Positions 1-8,261 of a stretch of 64,000 nt of DNA are shown piece after piece; position 1 is the stretch's first letter, and every line of letters begins with the position of its first letter. The DNA is from Methylobacterium gnaphalii (GTDB lineage Bacteria; Pseudomonadota; Alphaproteobacteria; Rhizobiales; Beijerinckiaceae). Below the pieces are notes generated by a model that saw only the letters and a program-made list of their open reading frames with translations, had not been told where the DNA came from and searched no databases. Location: the NCBI RefSeq assembly GCF_007992215.1, contig NZ_BJZV01000008.1, forward strand, positions 62,001 to 126,000, written 5' to 3'. Made by a program: the position numbers and the translations under genes.

Positions 1-1
1 T

Positions 2-613
2 GCCTTCACCACGCGGAGCGCCGTCGGCATGCTGACGCGCATCGGAATGCCCGTGCTCGAACTTGGTGTGCCCGGCGACTTCGACGGCGTTCGGGCTCAG
101 ATCCGAAAGGTCGCGCAGGCGCTCGGTCATCCCGATCGCGGGGAGGCCTTGGTCGCGGATCTCGACAGGGGGCTCGCCGAAGCCACCGTGGCACCTCGGC
201 TGCTGCGCGCCCTGGTGATGCGGCCGAACGGCTTTACCGTCGCACCCGGCTCGCTTGGGGATGCCGTCATCCGCGCCGCCGGTCTCGTCAACGTCGCCGC
301 AGAGATCGGTCGGGACCGCTTGGGCCAAGTGCCCCTCGAAGCAGCCGCCTTCGCAGAGGCGGATCTCATCGTCCTCGACGATGCCAGCACCGAAACGCCC
401 TCGCTTGCCGACGCGCTGCTGCATCATCCCGTACTGGAGCGGCTTCGCCAGGAGGGGCGGACCGTGTCGATCCCGAACCGGCTCTGGAACTGTCCGGGGC
501 CGCAGGTCGCGGAGGTGGTGAAGCGCCTTGCCGAGGCGGCAAGGGCGCGCACGGCAGGCTACCCTCTCCCGAAGACGGGCGAGCATTTCTTGCCTGCTGG
601 CACCCTCCAATGA
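2..613 (+). CDS. ABC transporter substrate-binding protein, metallophore/haem/B12 type (5' end outside window)
   Basis: The reading frame is open from the window edge, so the N-terminus and any signal peptide are missing; 203 residues are visible. The C-terminal lobe of a helical-backbone periplasmic binding protein (BtuF/FepB/HmuT class) is recognisable. There is a long helix rich in Ala/Leu just after the first lobe, a lobe-2 segment with VLDDAS, and a C-terminal PNRLWNCPGPQVAEVV, which resembles the end of haem and cobalamin binders. The stop overlaps the permease start by 4 bases (ATGA), so the two are translationally coupled. It would deliver a chelated metal ligand to the downstream permease. 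The ligand cannot be told from the sequence. Confidence 0.85.
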   Translation, partial: AFTTRSAVGMLTRIGMPVLELGVPGDFDGVRAQIRKVAQALGHPDRGEALVADLDRGLAEATVAPRLLRALVMRPNGFTVAPGSLGDAVIRAAGLVNVAAEIGRDRLGQVPLEAAAFAEADLIVLDDASTETPSLADALLHHPVLERLRQEGRTVSIPNRLWNCPGPQVAEVVKRLAEAARARTAGYPLPKTGEHFLPAGTLQ

Positions 614-1632
614 ATGCGCCACTGTCGCCGCTCGTTCAGCGATCTCACCCCGGCCGGTGGCTCGTGCCGAGCCTGGCCCTTCTCGTCGCAATCCTCGTCA
701 TCGTCTCGATCTCCAGCGGGTATGCCGCTTTCGATGTGCCGGCCGCGGCCGCTGATTGGCTCGCGGGCCGCAACACCTTGCAGGCCCTCGTGTTCTGGGA
801 GTTGCGCCTCCCACGGGCGCTGCTTGGTGCTCTGGTTGGCTTCAGCCTCGGTCTCACGGGGGCCGTGATGCAGGGCTATCTCCGCAACCCGCTCGCCGAC
901 CCCGGCATCCTCGGCATCTCCTCGGCTGCGGCACTCGGCGCGGTCATCGTATTTTACAGCGGCATGGCGGGTGCGCTCAGCCTCGCCCTGCCGCTTGGAG
1001 GGATCGCCGGCGCCGCCGGGGCGGCGCTTGCCATCAACCTGCTGGCGATGCGCGGGACCGGCACGCTCGGGCTCATCCTCGCGGGCGTCGGCCTGTCGAG
1101 CCTTGCCGGCGCGCTGACGGCGCTGGCGCTCAACTTCGCGCCGAACCCCTACGCGGCCCTCGAGATCGTCTTCTGGCTGATGGGTTCGCTCACGGACCGC
1201 AGCATGGACCATGTCTGGCTCTGCCTGCCGCTGATGGTGATCGGCTGGTTGATGATGCTCTCTACCAGCCGAGCCCTCGACGCGCTCTCGCTCGGTGAAG
1301 ACACCGCCGCCAGCCTCGGCTTCGACCTCGTCTCAGTGAGGCTGCGCATCGTGACGGGGGCCGCGCTGACGGTCGGAAGCGGCGTCGCAGTGAGCGGTGC
1401 AATCGGCTTCGTCGGTCTGGTGGTGCCCCATCTGGTGCGTCCGCTGGTCGGTGCCCGGCCTTCGGCGAGCCTGCTGCCGAGCGGGTTCGCAGGTGCCGCT
1501 CTCGTCCTGATCGCCGACATCGCCGTGCGGCTGCTGCCGGCACGACCGGAGCTCAAGCTCGGTGTGGTCACGGCGCTCGTCGGTGCGCCGTTCCTGATCG
1601 GCCTGCTGTTCCACCACCGGGGAAGAGGCTGA
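610..1632 (+). CDS. FecCD-family ABC transporter permease
   Basis: This 340-residue polytopic inner-membrane protein has about nine to ten hydrophobic segments and the usual FecCD length. Family signatures include GAVMQGYLRNPLADPGILG near residue 80 and GLVVPHLVRPLVG near residue 275. It forms the channel for import of siderophore, haem or cobalamin supplied by the binding protein upstream. Its start overlaps the binding-protein stop and its own stop overlaps the ATPase start (TGATG), which supports one operon. Specificity is not readable. Confidence 0.93.
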   Translation: MNAPLSPLVQRSHPGRWLVPSLALLVAILVIVSISSGYAAFDVPAAAADWLAGRNTLQALVFWELRLPRALLGALVGFSLGLTGAVMQGYLRNPLADPGILGISSAAALGAVIVFYSGMAGALSLALPLGGIAGAAGAALAINLLAMRGTGTLGLILAGVGLSSLAGALTALALNFAPNPYAALEIVFWLMGSLTDRSMDHVWLCLPLMVIGWLMMLSTSRALDALSLGEDTAASLGFDLVSVRLRIVTGAALTVGSGVAVSGAIGFVGLVVPHLVRPLVGARPSASLLPSGFAGAALVLIADIAVRLLPARPELKLGVVTALVGAPFLIGLLFHHRGRG

Positions 1633-2432
1633 TGCGCCTCGCGGTGGAGCATGCCGTCATCCGCCTCGGCGGTCGCACGATCCTCGACGGTGTCAGCCTC
1701 GCCGTGGGGCCGGGCGAGTTCGTTGGCCTCGTCGGACCGAACGGCGCCGGCAAAACCACCTTGCTGCGCCTGCTCGCCGGCCTGATCACGCCTGATGCCG
1801 GTCGGGTCACGATCGATGGCCGACCGCTCGATGGCGTGACGCGCGATGAGCGTGCCCGGCGCCTCGCTGCGTTCTTCCAGAATGCTGGCATCGGCTGGCC
1901 GATGCGCGTGCGCGAGATCGTCGCCCTCGGCCGCTTGCCCCACCGCCGCGCCTTCGCCGCCGAGAGCACCGCCGATCACGTGGCTATCGCCCGCGCCATG
2001 GCGGTGACCGAAGTCGCAGAACTCGCCGAGCGCATCGAGCCGACGCTCTCGTCTGGCGAGCGCATGCGGGTGCTGCTCGCCCGCGCGCTTTGCGTCGAGG
2101 CCGAGATGCTGCTCGCCGACGAACCGATCACCGCCCTCGATCCGGCCCACCAGCTCGATGCGATGGCTCTGCTGCGTCGGGTCAGTCACGACGGCGCTGG
2201 CGTGATCGCCGTGCTGCACGACCTCACGCTCGCCGCGCGCTATTGCGACCGGCTCGTGGTCCTGGACAGGGGCCGCATCGTCGCAGACGGTGCTCCCGCG
2301 ACAGCGCTCGCCGACGATCTGCTGCATGCCGTCTTCGGCGTCACCGCCGAGCGCGGGACTCATGCGGACGGCGGCGCATACGTTCTTCCTTGGGCGCGCT
2401 CGCAGCAAGCTTCGGGAAAGACACGGCCATGA
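1632..2432 (+). CDS. ABC transporter ATP-binding protein (FecE/HmuV/BtuD type)
   Basis: This 266-residue nucleotide-binding subunit partners the FecCD permease. Walker A GPNGAGKTT lies at residues 35-43, the Q-loop region follows at about residue 80, Walker B is MLLADEPITALDP near residue 157, and the H-loop is VLHDLTLAARYCDR. The signature motif reads LSSGE instead of the usual LSGGE, a mild variant. The start overlaps the permease stop by one base and the stop overlaps the next gene by 4 bases. It energises import of the chelated metal or corrinoid. Confidence 0.93.
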   Translation: MRLAVEHAVIRLGGRTILDGVSLAVGPGEFVGLVGPNGAGKTTLLRLLAGLITPDAGRVTIDGRPLDGVTRDERARRLAAFFQNAGIGWPMRVREIVALGRLPHRRAFAAESTADHVAIARAMAVTEVAELAERIEPTLSSGERMRVLLARALCVEAEMLLADEPITALDPAHQLDAMALLRRVSHDGAGVIAVLHDLTLAARYCDRLVVLDRGRIVADGAPATALADDLLHAVFGVTAERGTHADGGAYVLPWARSQQASGKTRP

Positions 2433-3394
2433 CGATCGCCACCACTTCGGAGATAGACGATGTCCGTGCCGTCGAGGCGCTGCTGCGAGCCTGCCTCGCC
2501 GACCCGGAGACGGGCTGGAGCGTCGGCAGCTTCGGCGCCATTGCCGAGTTCATGCGCGACTCGGACGAGACCGTCACCGAGCTGTCCGATGGACGCCTCG
2601 GCATCTACACCTCGCGCGGTGCCGTCGCCTTCAGGCCGATCCCCGGCCTGCGGCCGGCGGCCTACGAGACCGCAATCAATTCCGGCTGGAATCACGCTAT
2701 CGCTCTCTGCCTGCCGGAGGAGGCCTGCGCGATGGCGCGCCGGACGGTCGTGACCGAACTCGGCCCGGACAAGGATGCCGCGCGGCCAGAGGATCGCGAC
2801 GCAATCCTGTTCGATCTCGGCCTCGACCTCCTCGCCGTCGACGCCTGCGTGCGCTCGGCGGAAGCGGAGGTCATCGCGTGCCTGCGAGCAGGGACTGGCA
2901 AGCCGGTCTTCGACCACGGCAGCCCAATCGGTCCGCGTCTCGTGGAGATGAGCCCCCACCGCGTCTTCATCGGCCGGGCCGGTCGCGTCGAGGTCTTCCA
3001 GCCGATCCCGCCGTCCGACGGAAAGAGCCCCGACGGACCGCACACCCACGTCATGCCGAAGCTTCTGAAGCTCGGACGGACCCATGCGGCGACGACGCCG
3101 ATCCCGGAGGGTTTCGTGCCGTTCGCGGGCATCCATCCGGCTCACCCTTACAAGGACGCCCTCGGCCAGCGCATCCCCTTCCTGCAGGAGCGGGTCGATG
3201 CTTTTCAGGCGCTGCTCGACCGCTGGGGCGATCCGGAGCTCGTGGCCGCCAAGCGGCATGTCGCCGAGGGTGGCGATTCGAATGCGATCGGCCCCGGACG
3301 CCACCTCCAAGCTGCCCGCCGCGTCGCCGAGAACCAAGCCCGCTACCGCCGCGGCGAGACGTTGGAGATTACTCCGGACGAGGGGGAGGCTTAG
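2429..3394 (+). CDS. Unrecognised 321-residue protein coupled to the ABC importer
   Basis: I do not recognise a family with confidence. The start ATG overlaps the ATPase stop (ATGA), so it is very likely co-translated with the importer. It has no signal peptide and no membrane segment, and looks cytosolic and acidic. The centre to C-terminal half is rich in histidine and proline, with GPHTHVMPKLLKLGRTHA near residue 208 and GIHPAHPYKDALGQ near residue 240. These could bind a metal, but that is inference. The position argues for a role after uptake, such as ligand release, chelator modification or metal handling. Confidence 0.8.
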   Translation: MTIATTSEIDDVRAVEALLRACLADPETGWSVGSFGAIAEFMRDSDETVTELSDGRLGIYTSRGAVAFRPIPGLRPAAYETAINSGWNHAIALCLPEEACAMARRTVVTELGPDKDAARPEDRDAILFDLGLDLLAVDACVRSAEAEVIACLRAGTGKPVFDHGSPIGPRLVEMSPHRVFIGRAGRVEVFQPIPPSDGKSPDGPHTHVMPKLLKLGRTHAATTPIPEGFVPFAGIHPAHPYKDALGQRIPFLQERVDAFQALLDRWGDPELVAAKRHVAEGGDSNAIGPGRHLQAARRVAENQARYRRGETLEITPDEGEA

Positions 3395-3470
3395 GCTGGG
3401 CAGGAGCGATCTGGCGACGATTTCGAGAACGCGGCGCTGATTTCGTTACCATTGCCGCGATTGCAACGAG

Positions 3471-3496
3471 CATGGCTTCGAAAGATCGAGGCCATG
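3471..3496. promoter_or_regulatory. Inverted repeat upstream of the GntP-like permease
   Basis: Eleven-base arms CATGGCTTCGA and TCGAGGCCATG flank a 4-base spacer, with a single G:T-type mismatch. It sits 68 bases before the preferred permease start and after the stop of the ABC operon. It could be an operator or a leader hairpin. There is no T-run, so it is not a typical terminator. Confidence 0.35.
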
Positions 3497-3564
3497 CAGT
3501 CATCCCTTGACTCCCGGCACGCCGACCTTCGACAGAAATGGCTTGGCTTGCCTCAGGATTCTCG

Positions 3565-4962
3565 ATGAGCTTCGTGGTCTGCCTCGCGGCTTTGTTCTTC
3601 CTGATGGCGGTCGCCTATCGGGGTTTCTCCGTCATCCTGTTCGCGCCGATTGCGGCGATGGCGGCAGTGCTGGTTACCGATCCGGCCGCCGTGCCGACGA
3701 TCTTCTCCGGACTGTTCATGGAGAAGATGGTCGGCTTCCTGAAGCTGTATTTTCCGCTCTTCCTGCTCGGCGCCGTCTTCGGAAAGCTCATTGAGATCTC
3801 CGGCTTCGCCCGCTCGATCGTTGGCGCGGTCACAGGGCTGCTCGGGCAGGGCAGGGCGGTCGCGGCGATCGTCATTGTCGGTGCGATCCTGACCTATGGC
3901 GGCGTCTCGCTCTTCGTGGCGGTCTTCGCGGTCTATCCATTCGCTGCCGAGTTATTTCGGCGCAGCGACATCCCCAAGCGCCTGATTCCCGGCACTATCG
4001 CACTTGGCGCTTTCACCTTCACGATGGACACCCTGCCGGGCACCCCGCAGATCCAGAATATCATCCCGACAAGCTTCTTCAGGACCGATGCTTATGCCGC
4101 CCCGTGGCTCGGCATCATCGGCTCGATCTTCGTGTTCGTGCTCGGCGTAAGCTGGCTTGAATTTCGTCGTCGCAGGGCGGCGGCGGCCGGCGAAGGCTAT
4201 GGCGCTGATCATGCCGAGGAGCCGGCTGCGAGCGAGGACAAAGTCACGATCCATCCGGCGATCGCGCTCCTACCGCTCATCATCGTCGGACTCGGCAACA
4301 AGCTGCTGCTGTCTTTGATCACCGCATCCTACGGCACAGAGGCTTCGGCAGCGCTTAACCCCGAGATGGCCGCGCATCCGGTCACGGTCCAGGTGAAAAC
4401 GGTCGCGGCAATCTGGGCGGTCGAAGGCGCGCTGATCCTCGGCATCCTCGCTACCGTGCTGCTGGGCTTCCGTAACCTCGCGAGCCGCTTCTCCGAGGGA
4501 TCCAAGGCGGCGGTTGCCGGTTCACTGCTCGCTGGCATGAACACCGCAACGGAATACGGTTTCGGCGCGGTGATCGCGGCCCTTCCGGGCTTCAAAGTCA
4601 TCTCGGATGCGCTCTCCGCGATCCCGAATCCCCTTGTGAACGAGGCGGTGACGATCAACGTGCTGGCCGGCGTCACCGGCTCTGCCTCCGGTGGCCTGTC
4701 GATCGCGCTGGCCGCGCTCGGAGAGCGGTTCGTCCAGGCGGCCCAGGCCTCCGGCATCCCGCTGGAGGTCATGCACCGCGTCGCGTCGATGGCAAGCGGC
4801 GGCATGGATACGTTACCGCACAATGGTGCGGTGATCACATTGCTCGCCGTCACCGGGCTGACGCACCGGCAGTCATACGGCGACATTTTCGCGATCACCT
4901 GCATCAAGACGCTGGCGGTGTTCTTCGTAATCGGCGTGTATTACGCGACAGGACTGGTTTGA
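3565..4962 (+). CDS. GntP-family permease (organic acid/gluconate-type symporter)
   Basis: This protein of about 465 residues has twelve or so hydrophobic segments. It matches the GntP/anion-symporter type, with the paired motifs TMDTLPGTPQIQNIIPTS in the first half and ASGGMDTLPHNGAVI in the second half, a typical internal duplication. The ATG at 3565 has an AGGA about 7 bases upstream and gives the family-like N-terminus MSFVV. An in-frame ATG at 3538 adds nine residues and is weaker. It likely imports a carboxylate by proton symport; the substrate is unknown. It is monocistronic and convergent with the Cys-rich gene. Confidence 0.88.
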   Translation: MSFVVCLAALFFLMAVAYRGFSVILFAPIAAMAAVLVTDPAAVPTIFSGLFMEKMVGFLKLYFPLFLLGAVFGKLIEISGFARSIVGAVTGLLGQGRAVAAIVIVGAILTYGGVSLFVAVFAVYPFAAELFRRSDIPKRLIPGTIALGAFTFTMDTLPGTPQIQNIIPTSFFRTDAYAAPWLGIIGSIFVFVLGVSWLEFRRRRAAAAGEGYGADHAEEPAASEDKVTIHPAIALLPLIIVGLGNKLLLSLITASYGTEASAALNPEMAAHPVTVQVKTVAAIWAVEGALILGILATVLLGFRNLASRFSEGSKAAVAGSLLAGMNTATEYGFGAVIAALPGFKVISDALSAIPNPLVNEAVTINVLAGVTGSASGGLSIALAALGERFVQAAQASGIPLEVMHRVASMASGGMDTLPHNGAVITLLAVTGLTHRQSYGDIFAITCIKTLAVFFVIGVYYATGLV

Positions 4963-4993
4963 AGTTGAACGCGAACGGTCGCGCCCTGCCGCG

Positions 4994-5341
4994 CTAAGCC
5001 GCCATCGTACGGCAAGTTTTCTCACAGTGCCGGCACGCCTGTACACAATCATCCATGTCGCCGACCTGTTCGCATGATGCAGCGCAGGCGGCGCAGATCT
5101 CGGCGCAGGCTGCACATTGATGTCGATGAATGGCGCTCCCGATCAGCATGAGGTGAGCGCAGGTACGGCATGCCTCCGCACAGGACAGCATCAAGCGGAA
5201 ATGCTCTGGTTCTACGTGCCGTCCACCGGCTGTGAGGCAGTGATTCGACGCCATTCCGAGGCAGGTCTGATAGCAGGACAGACAGGCATCGATGCACGCC
5301 TGCATTTCCGAATTTGATGTCTGAGTCACGGTTCTCTCCAT
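4994..5341 (-). CDS. Four-helix-bundle copper-storage-like protein (Csp3/DUF326 type)
   Basis: This 115-residue protein has 17 cysteines, most spaced CxxC or CxxxC along predicted helices (residues 16-27, 54-61, 76-90, 99-110), as in the Csp proteins that store Cu(I) inside a four-helix bundle. It has no signal peptide, which fits the cytosolic Csp3 type and not the exported Csp1 type. His residues at 34, 42, 47, 63, 72, 74 and 105 are extra candidate ligands. It lies alone between a GntP permease and gatB, with no copper exporter nearby. The role in copper buffering is family inference. Confidence 0.88.
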   Translation of the reverse strand: MERTVTQTSNSEMQACIDACLSCYQTCLGMASNHCLTAGGRHVEPEHFRLMLSCAEACRTCAHLMLIGSAIHRHQCAACAEICAACAASCEQVGDMDDCVQACRHCEKTCRTMAA

Positions 5342-5498
5342 CGATGATGTTAATCCGCAAACCCATACCGTGCGCTGCGGTTCGCTATCGGCCGCTCATC
5401 CATGGTCGTGCCGTCGCTCGCCTTGACCGCGAAGGCTCGTGCTTCCTACACACGGCAAATTCCGGCGGACGATGGTCCGCGCCGAGATCTGAGACGTC

Positions 5499-6971
5499 AT
5501 GAACGCGCCGGTTTCCCCGAACAAACTCATCAAGGGCGGCCTGCACGACTGGGAGGTCGTGATCGGCATGGAGATCCATGCCCAGGTCACCAGCCGCTCC
5601 AAGCTATTTTCCGGCGCGTCCACCGCGTTCGGTGCCGAGCCGAACGACCACGTCTCGCTTGTTGATGCGGCCATGCCCGGCATGCTGCCGGTGATCAACG
5701 AGGAATGCGTCGCGCAGGCCGTACGCACCGGCCTCGGGCTCAAGGCCAAGATCAACCTGCGCTCGGTCTTCGACCGCAAGAACTATTTCTACCCGGATCT
5801 GCCGCAGGGCTATCAGATCTCGCAGTACAAGGATCCGATCGTCGGTGAGGGTGAGGTGCTGGTCGATCTCGCCGATGGCGAGTCGATCACGGTCGGCATC
5901 GAGCGCCTGCATCTGGAGCAGGATGCCGGCAAGTCGCTGCACGACCAGGACCCAACGAAGAGCTTCGTTGATCTCAACCGCTCTGGCGTCGCCTTGATGG
6001 AGATCGTCTCGCGGCCGGACCTCCGCTCCTCGGAAGAGGCGCGCGCCTACGTGACCAAGCTGCGCACCATCCTGCGCTATCTCGGCACCTGCGATGGCGA
6101 CATGGAGAAGGGGAATCTCCGTGCGGATGTGAACGTCTCGGTGCGCAGGCCTGGCGACCCACTCGGCACACGCTGCGAGATCAAGAACGTCAACTCGATC
6201 CGCTTCATCGGTCAGGCCATCGAGACAGAGGCCCGCCGCCAGATCGCAATCATCGAGGACGGTGGCACGATCGACCAGGAGACCCGGCTCTACGACCCGA
6301 ACAAGGGCGAGACTCGCTCGATGCGGTCTAAGGAGGAAGCGCACGATTATCGCTACTTCCCCGATCCCGACCTGCTGCCGCTCGAATTCGACCAGGCCTA
6401 TGTCGAAGGGCTTGCGGCGGACTTGCCGGAATTGCCGGATGCCAAGAAGGCCCGTTTCATCGCCGATTTTGGGCTCTCAGCCTACGACGCCGGGGTGCTT
6501 GTCGCCGAGCGTGCCTCGGCCGACTACTTCGAGTCGGTGGCGAAGGGCCGCGACGGCAAGGCTGCCGCGAACTGGGTGATCAATGAGCTGTTCGGACGCC
6601 TGAACAAGGAGGGCCGCTCGATCGAGGACACCCCAGTCTCGGCGGAACAGCTCGGAGCGATTGTCGACCTGATCGGCGAGGGCGTAATCTCCGGCAAGAT
6701 CGCCAAGGATTTGTTCGAGATCGTTTGGTCCGAGGGCGGTTCCCCGCGCGAGATCGTCGAGCAGCGCGGCATGAAGCAGGTCACCGATACCGGTGCCATC
6801 GAGGCAGCGGTGGACAAAATCATCGCCGACAACCCGGACAAGGTCGCCCAGGCCAAGGAGAAGCCGACGCTGCTCGGCTGGTTCGTCGGCCAGACCATGA
6901 AGGCCACCGGCGGAAAGGCCAACCCGGCCTCGGTGAACGCCCTGCTGAAGGCTAAGCTCGGGATCGAGTAA
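5499..6971 (+). CDS. gatB: Aspartyl/glutamyl-tRNA(Asn/Gln) amidotransferase subunit B
   Basis: GatB is the tRNA-binding and kinase subunit of GatCAB, which converts Glu-tRNA(Gln) and/or Asp-tRNA(Asn) to the amidated forms. At 490 residues it is full length. The N-terminal [15 protein letters not shown] and the [15 protein letters not shown] block are diagnostic. A C-terminal YqeY-like tail domain ends with [17 protein letters not shown]. gatA and gatC are not in the window. It is followed by a 627-base gene-free stretch that starts with a repeat. Confidence 0.98.
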   Translation: MNAPVSPNKLIKGGLHDWEVVIGMEIHAQVTSRSKLFSGASTAFGAEPNDHVSLVDAAMPGMLPVINEECVAQAVRTGLGLKAKINLRSVFDRKNYFYPDLPQGYQISQYKDPIVGEGEVLVDLADGESITVGIERLHLEQDAGKSLHDQDPTKSFVDLNRSGVALMEIVSRPDLRSSEEARAYVTKLRTILRYLGTCDGDMEKGNLRADVNVSVRRPGDPLGTRCEIKNVNSIRFIGQAIETEARRQIAIIEDGGTIDQETRLYDPNKGETRSMRSKEEAHDYRYFPDPDLLPLEFDQAYVEGLAADLPELPDAKKARFIADFGLSAYDAGVLVAERASADYFESVAKGRDGKAAANWVINELFGRLNKEGRSIEDTPVSAEQLGAIVDLIGEGVISGKIAKDLFEIVWSEGGSPREIVEQRGMKQVTDTGAIEAAVDKIIADNPDKVAQAKEKPTLLGWFVGQTMKATGGKANPASVNALLKAKLGIE

Positions 6972-7598
6972 GCAGCATCCTTATTGTGAGGCACGGCCGA
7001 AGCGTTCGGGAGCCAATAGGCAGAAGCCGCGGAAGCGGCGCCGAATTGCTTCGCTGCACTCGCAATGATGGGTGAGGGTTCAGCTAAAGGTCGGGATCAC
7101 GACGGAAGGCGCCAGCCGGCCGATATGCCGGGGCGCTGGGTAGCAGCATCTCGTTTGACTTCGCCACGGAAACCGCGGCGGAAGCGGCTCAAGGTGGGGC
7201 TGATGCGTGTTCGAAGTCGCACCTATACAGGTCGCTTCTGCGCCCCTGGGGCCGCTTCCGTCCGGTGGTTCGTCACGTTTCGCCGCTCGATCTCAGGCCA
7301 AACCGTTCCTGCGATCTTCTATGCGGCTTTCTGCTGGGGTGGAGTCATTCCTGTCTCCTTCAGCCAAATCTCTTCGTAACAACGATCGCAATATCGCTGT
7401 CTCTCCGAGGTGTCTGTGCTTCCCTCGCGAAGCACCTAGAGAGACTGCGACTGTCCTCATGACGCGTCAAGTGCTAATTGTACCCAAGCTTGTTTAAGAT
7501 CTCGCAAAAGAGTGCTTTCCGAGCAGGTCGGTGTTTGGTGGCAGATACTTACCGCGCTGCGGCGTAGTCGAACAAGACGGCGACGGCCCGAGCCCTCG
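6972..7598. other. Gene-free stretch between gatB and the DUF2380-like gene
   Basis: The 627 bases between convergent gatB and the minus-strand gene hold a palindromic repeat at 6981-7073. The rest, especially 7200-7500, has somewhat lower GC than its surroundings. Short open frames exist but none has a believable start, codon pattern or family signature. I see no tRNA or transposase remnant. Confidence 0.6.
6981..7073. repeat. Palindromic repeat (REP-like family A), full-length intergenic copy
   Basis: The right arm AATTGCTTCGCTGCACTCGC followed by AATGATGGG (7044-7072) is a clear match to the right arm inside thiE at 51700-51729. The left arm (from 6981, TTATTGTGAG through CCGAAGC) is a decayed inverse of it. 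Total length of about 92 bases is close to the 89 bases of the thiE copy. It lies 10 bases after the gatB stop. Confidence 0.7.
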
Positions 7599-8096
7599 TC
7601 ATCGTTCGAGGATTTGGTTCTTGACCAGGTATTTGATCCCACGGTCGAAGGATTCATCGGTGTTGCCGCGCAGGTCGACGCTGTAGGCCTTCTCCGGCGC
7701 GCCGTCCTTCAGCGGCTTGTAGTAGACGTTTATGTTGAGGATCAGGTTCGAGACTTTCTGGACAGCCCCCACGAAGACGGCCTCGGCTCCAACCTTCTGG
7801 CCGAACGTCTCGGCGCAGCCTCCGCAGGCGCGTAGATCGGCGATTTTGGCGACGTCGTCCTTTACCGCGTCCGTAGGGACAACGGTGTAGCGCCCGGTCT
7901 TCTCAAGAAGGCTACGGAACTCGTCGGCGGTCTTCGTCAACCGCGCCTTGTCGTCGTCGGTCGGCGGCGTCGGCGCGCCCTTAGCAAACTGGAAATCGAA
8001 CACCGCGACCTTCTCGGGCTCGGCCTGAGCCGGAGCAATCGGGCCTAGCACCGCCGCCAGAGCACACCAGCCTGCGATAAGTCTCATCGGCATCAT
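7599..8096 (-). CDS. Exported DUF2380-like protein
   Basis: This 165-residue protein has an N-terminal signal peptide (hydrophobic residues 4-20, cleavage after AQA near residue 26). The mature part opens with KVAVFDFQF, the characteristic start of DUF2380/DUF3280-type periplasmic proteins that resemble TolB-N-like domains. A CGGCAETFGQKVGAEAVFVG segment follows in the middle. A Shine-Dalgarno-like AGGAG precedes tandem ATG codons. Function is unknown. It is divergent from the flavoprotein at 8262. Confidence 0.75.
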   Translation of the reverse strand: MMPMRLIAGWCALAAVLGPIAPAQAEPEKVAVFDFQFAKGAPTPPTDDDKARLTKTADEFRSLLEKTGRYTVVPTDAVKDDVAKIADLRACGGCAETFGQKVGAEAVFVGAVQKVSNLILNINVYYKPLKDGAPEKAYSVDLRGNTDESFDRGIKYLVKNQILER

Positions 8097-8261
8097 TAGA
8101 CTCCTACATGCTGGTGGCGACGGAATGCTGCTTTCCGCACCAGGGCAAACGCTGGGGGGTCGAGATCGATCAGATGGTCATCATGCAATACGTCCCGCCG
8201 CGGAGCGCTGCGTCGTGCTGCCTCCCGTGACGATTGACTTCGGATCTGCCAGCACGGCGCC

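Noticed and set aside
1149-2408. A 419-codon open frame on the minus strand
   Set aside because: It is antisense to the FecCD permease and ATPase, both with clear motifs; it is a shadow of GC-rich coding.
7065-7500. Small open frames in the gene-free stretch after gatB
   Set aside because: Arg/Ser/Pro-rich with no start signal and no motif; they include repeat sequence.
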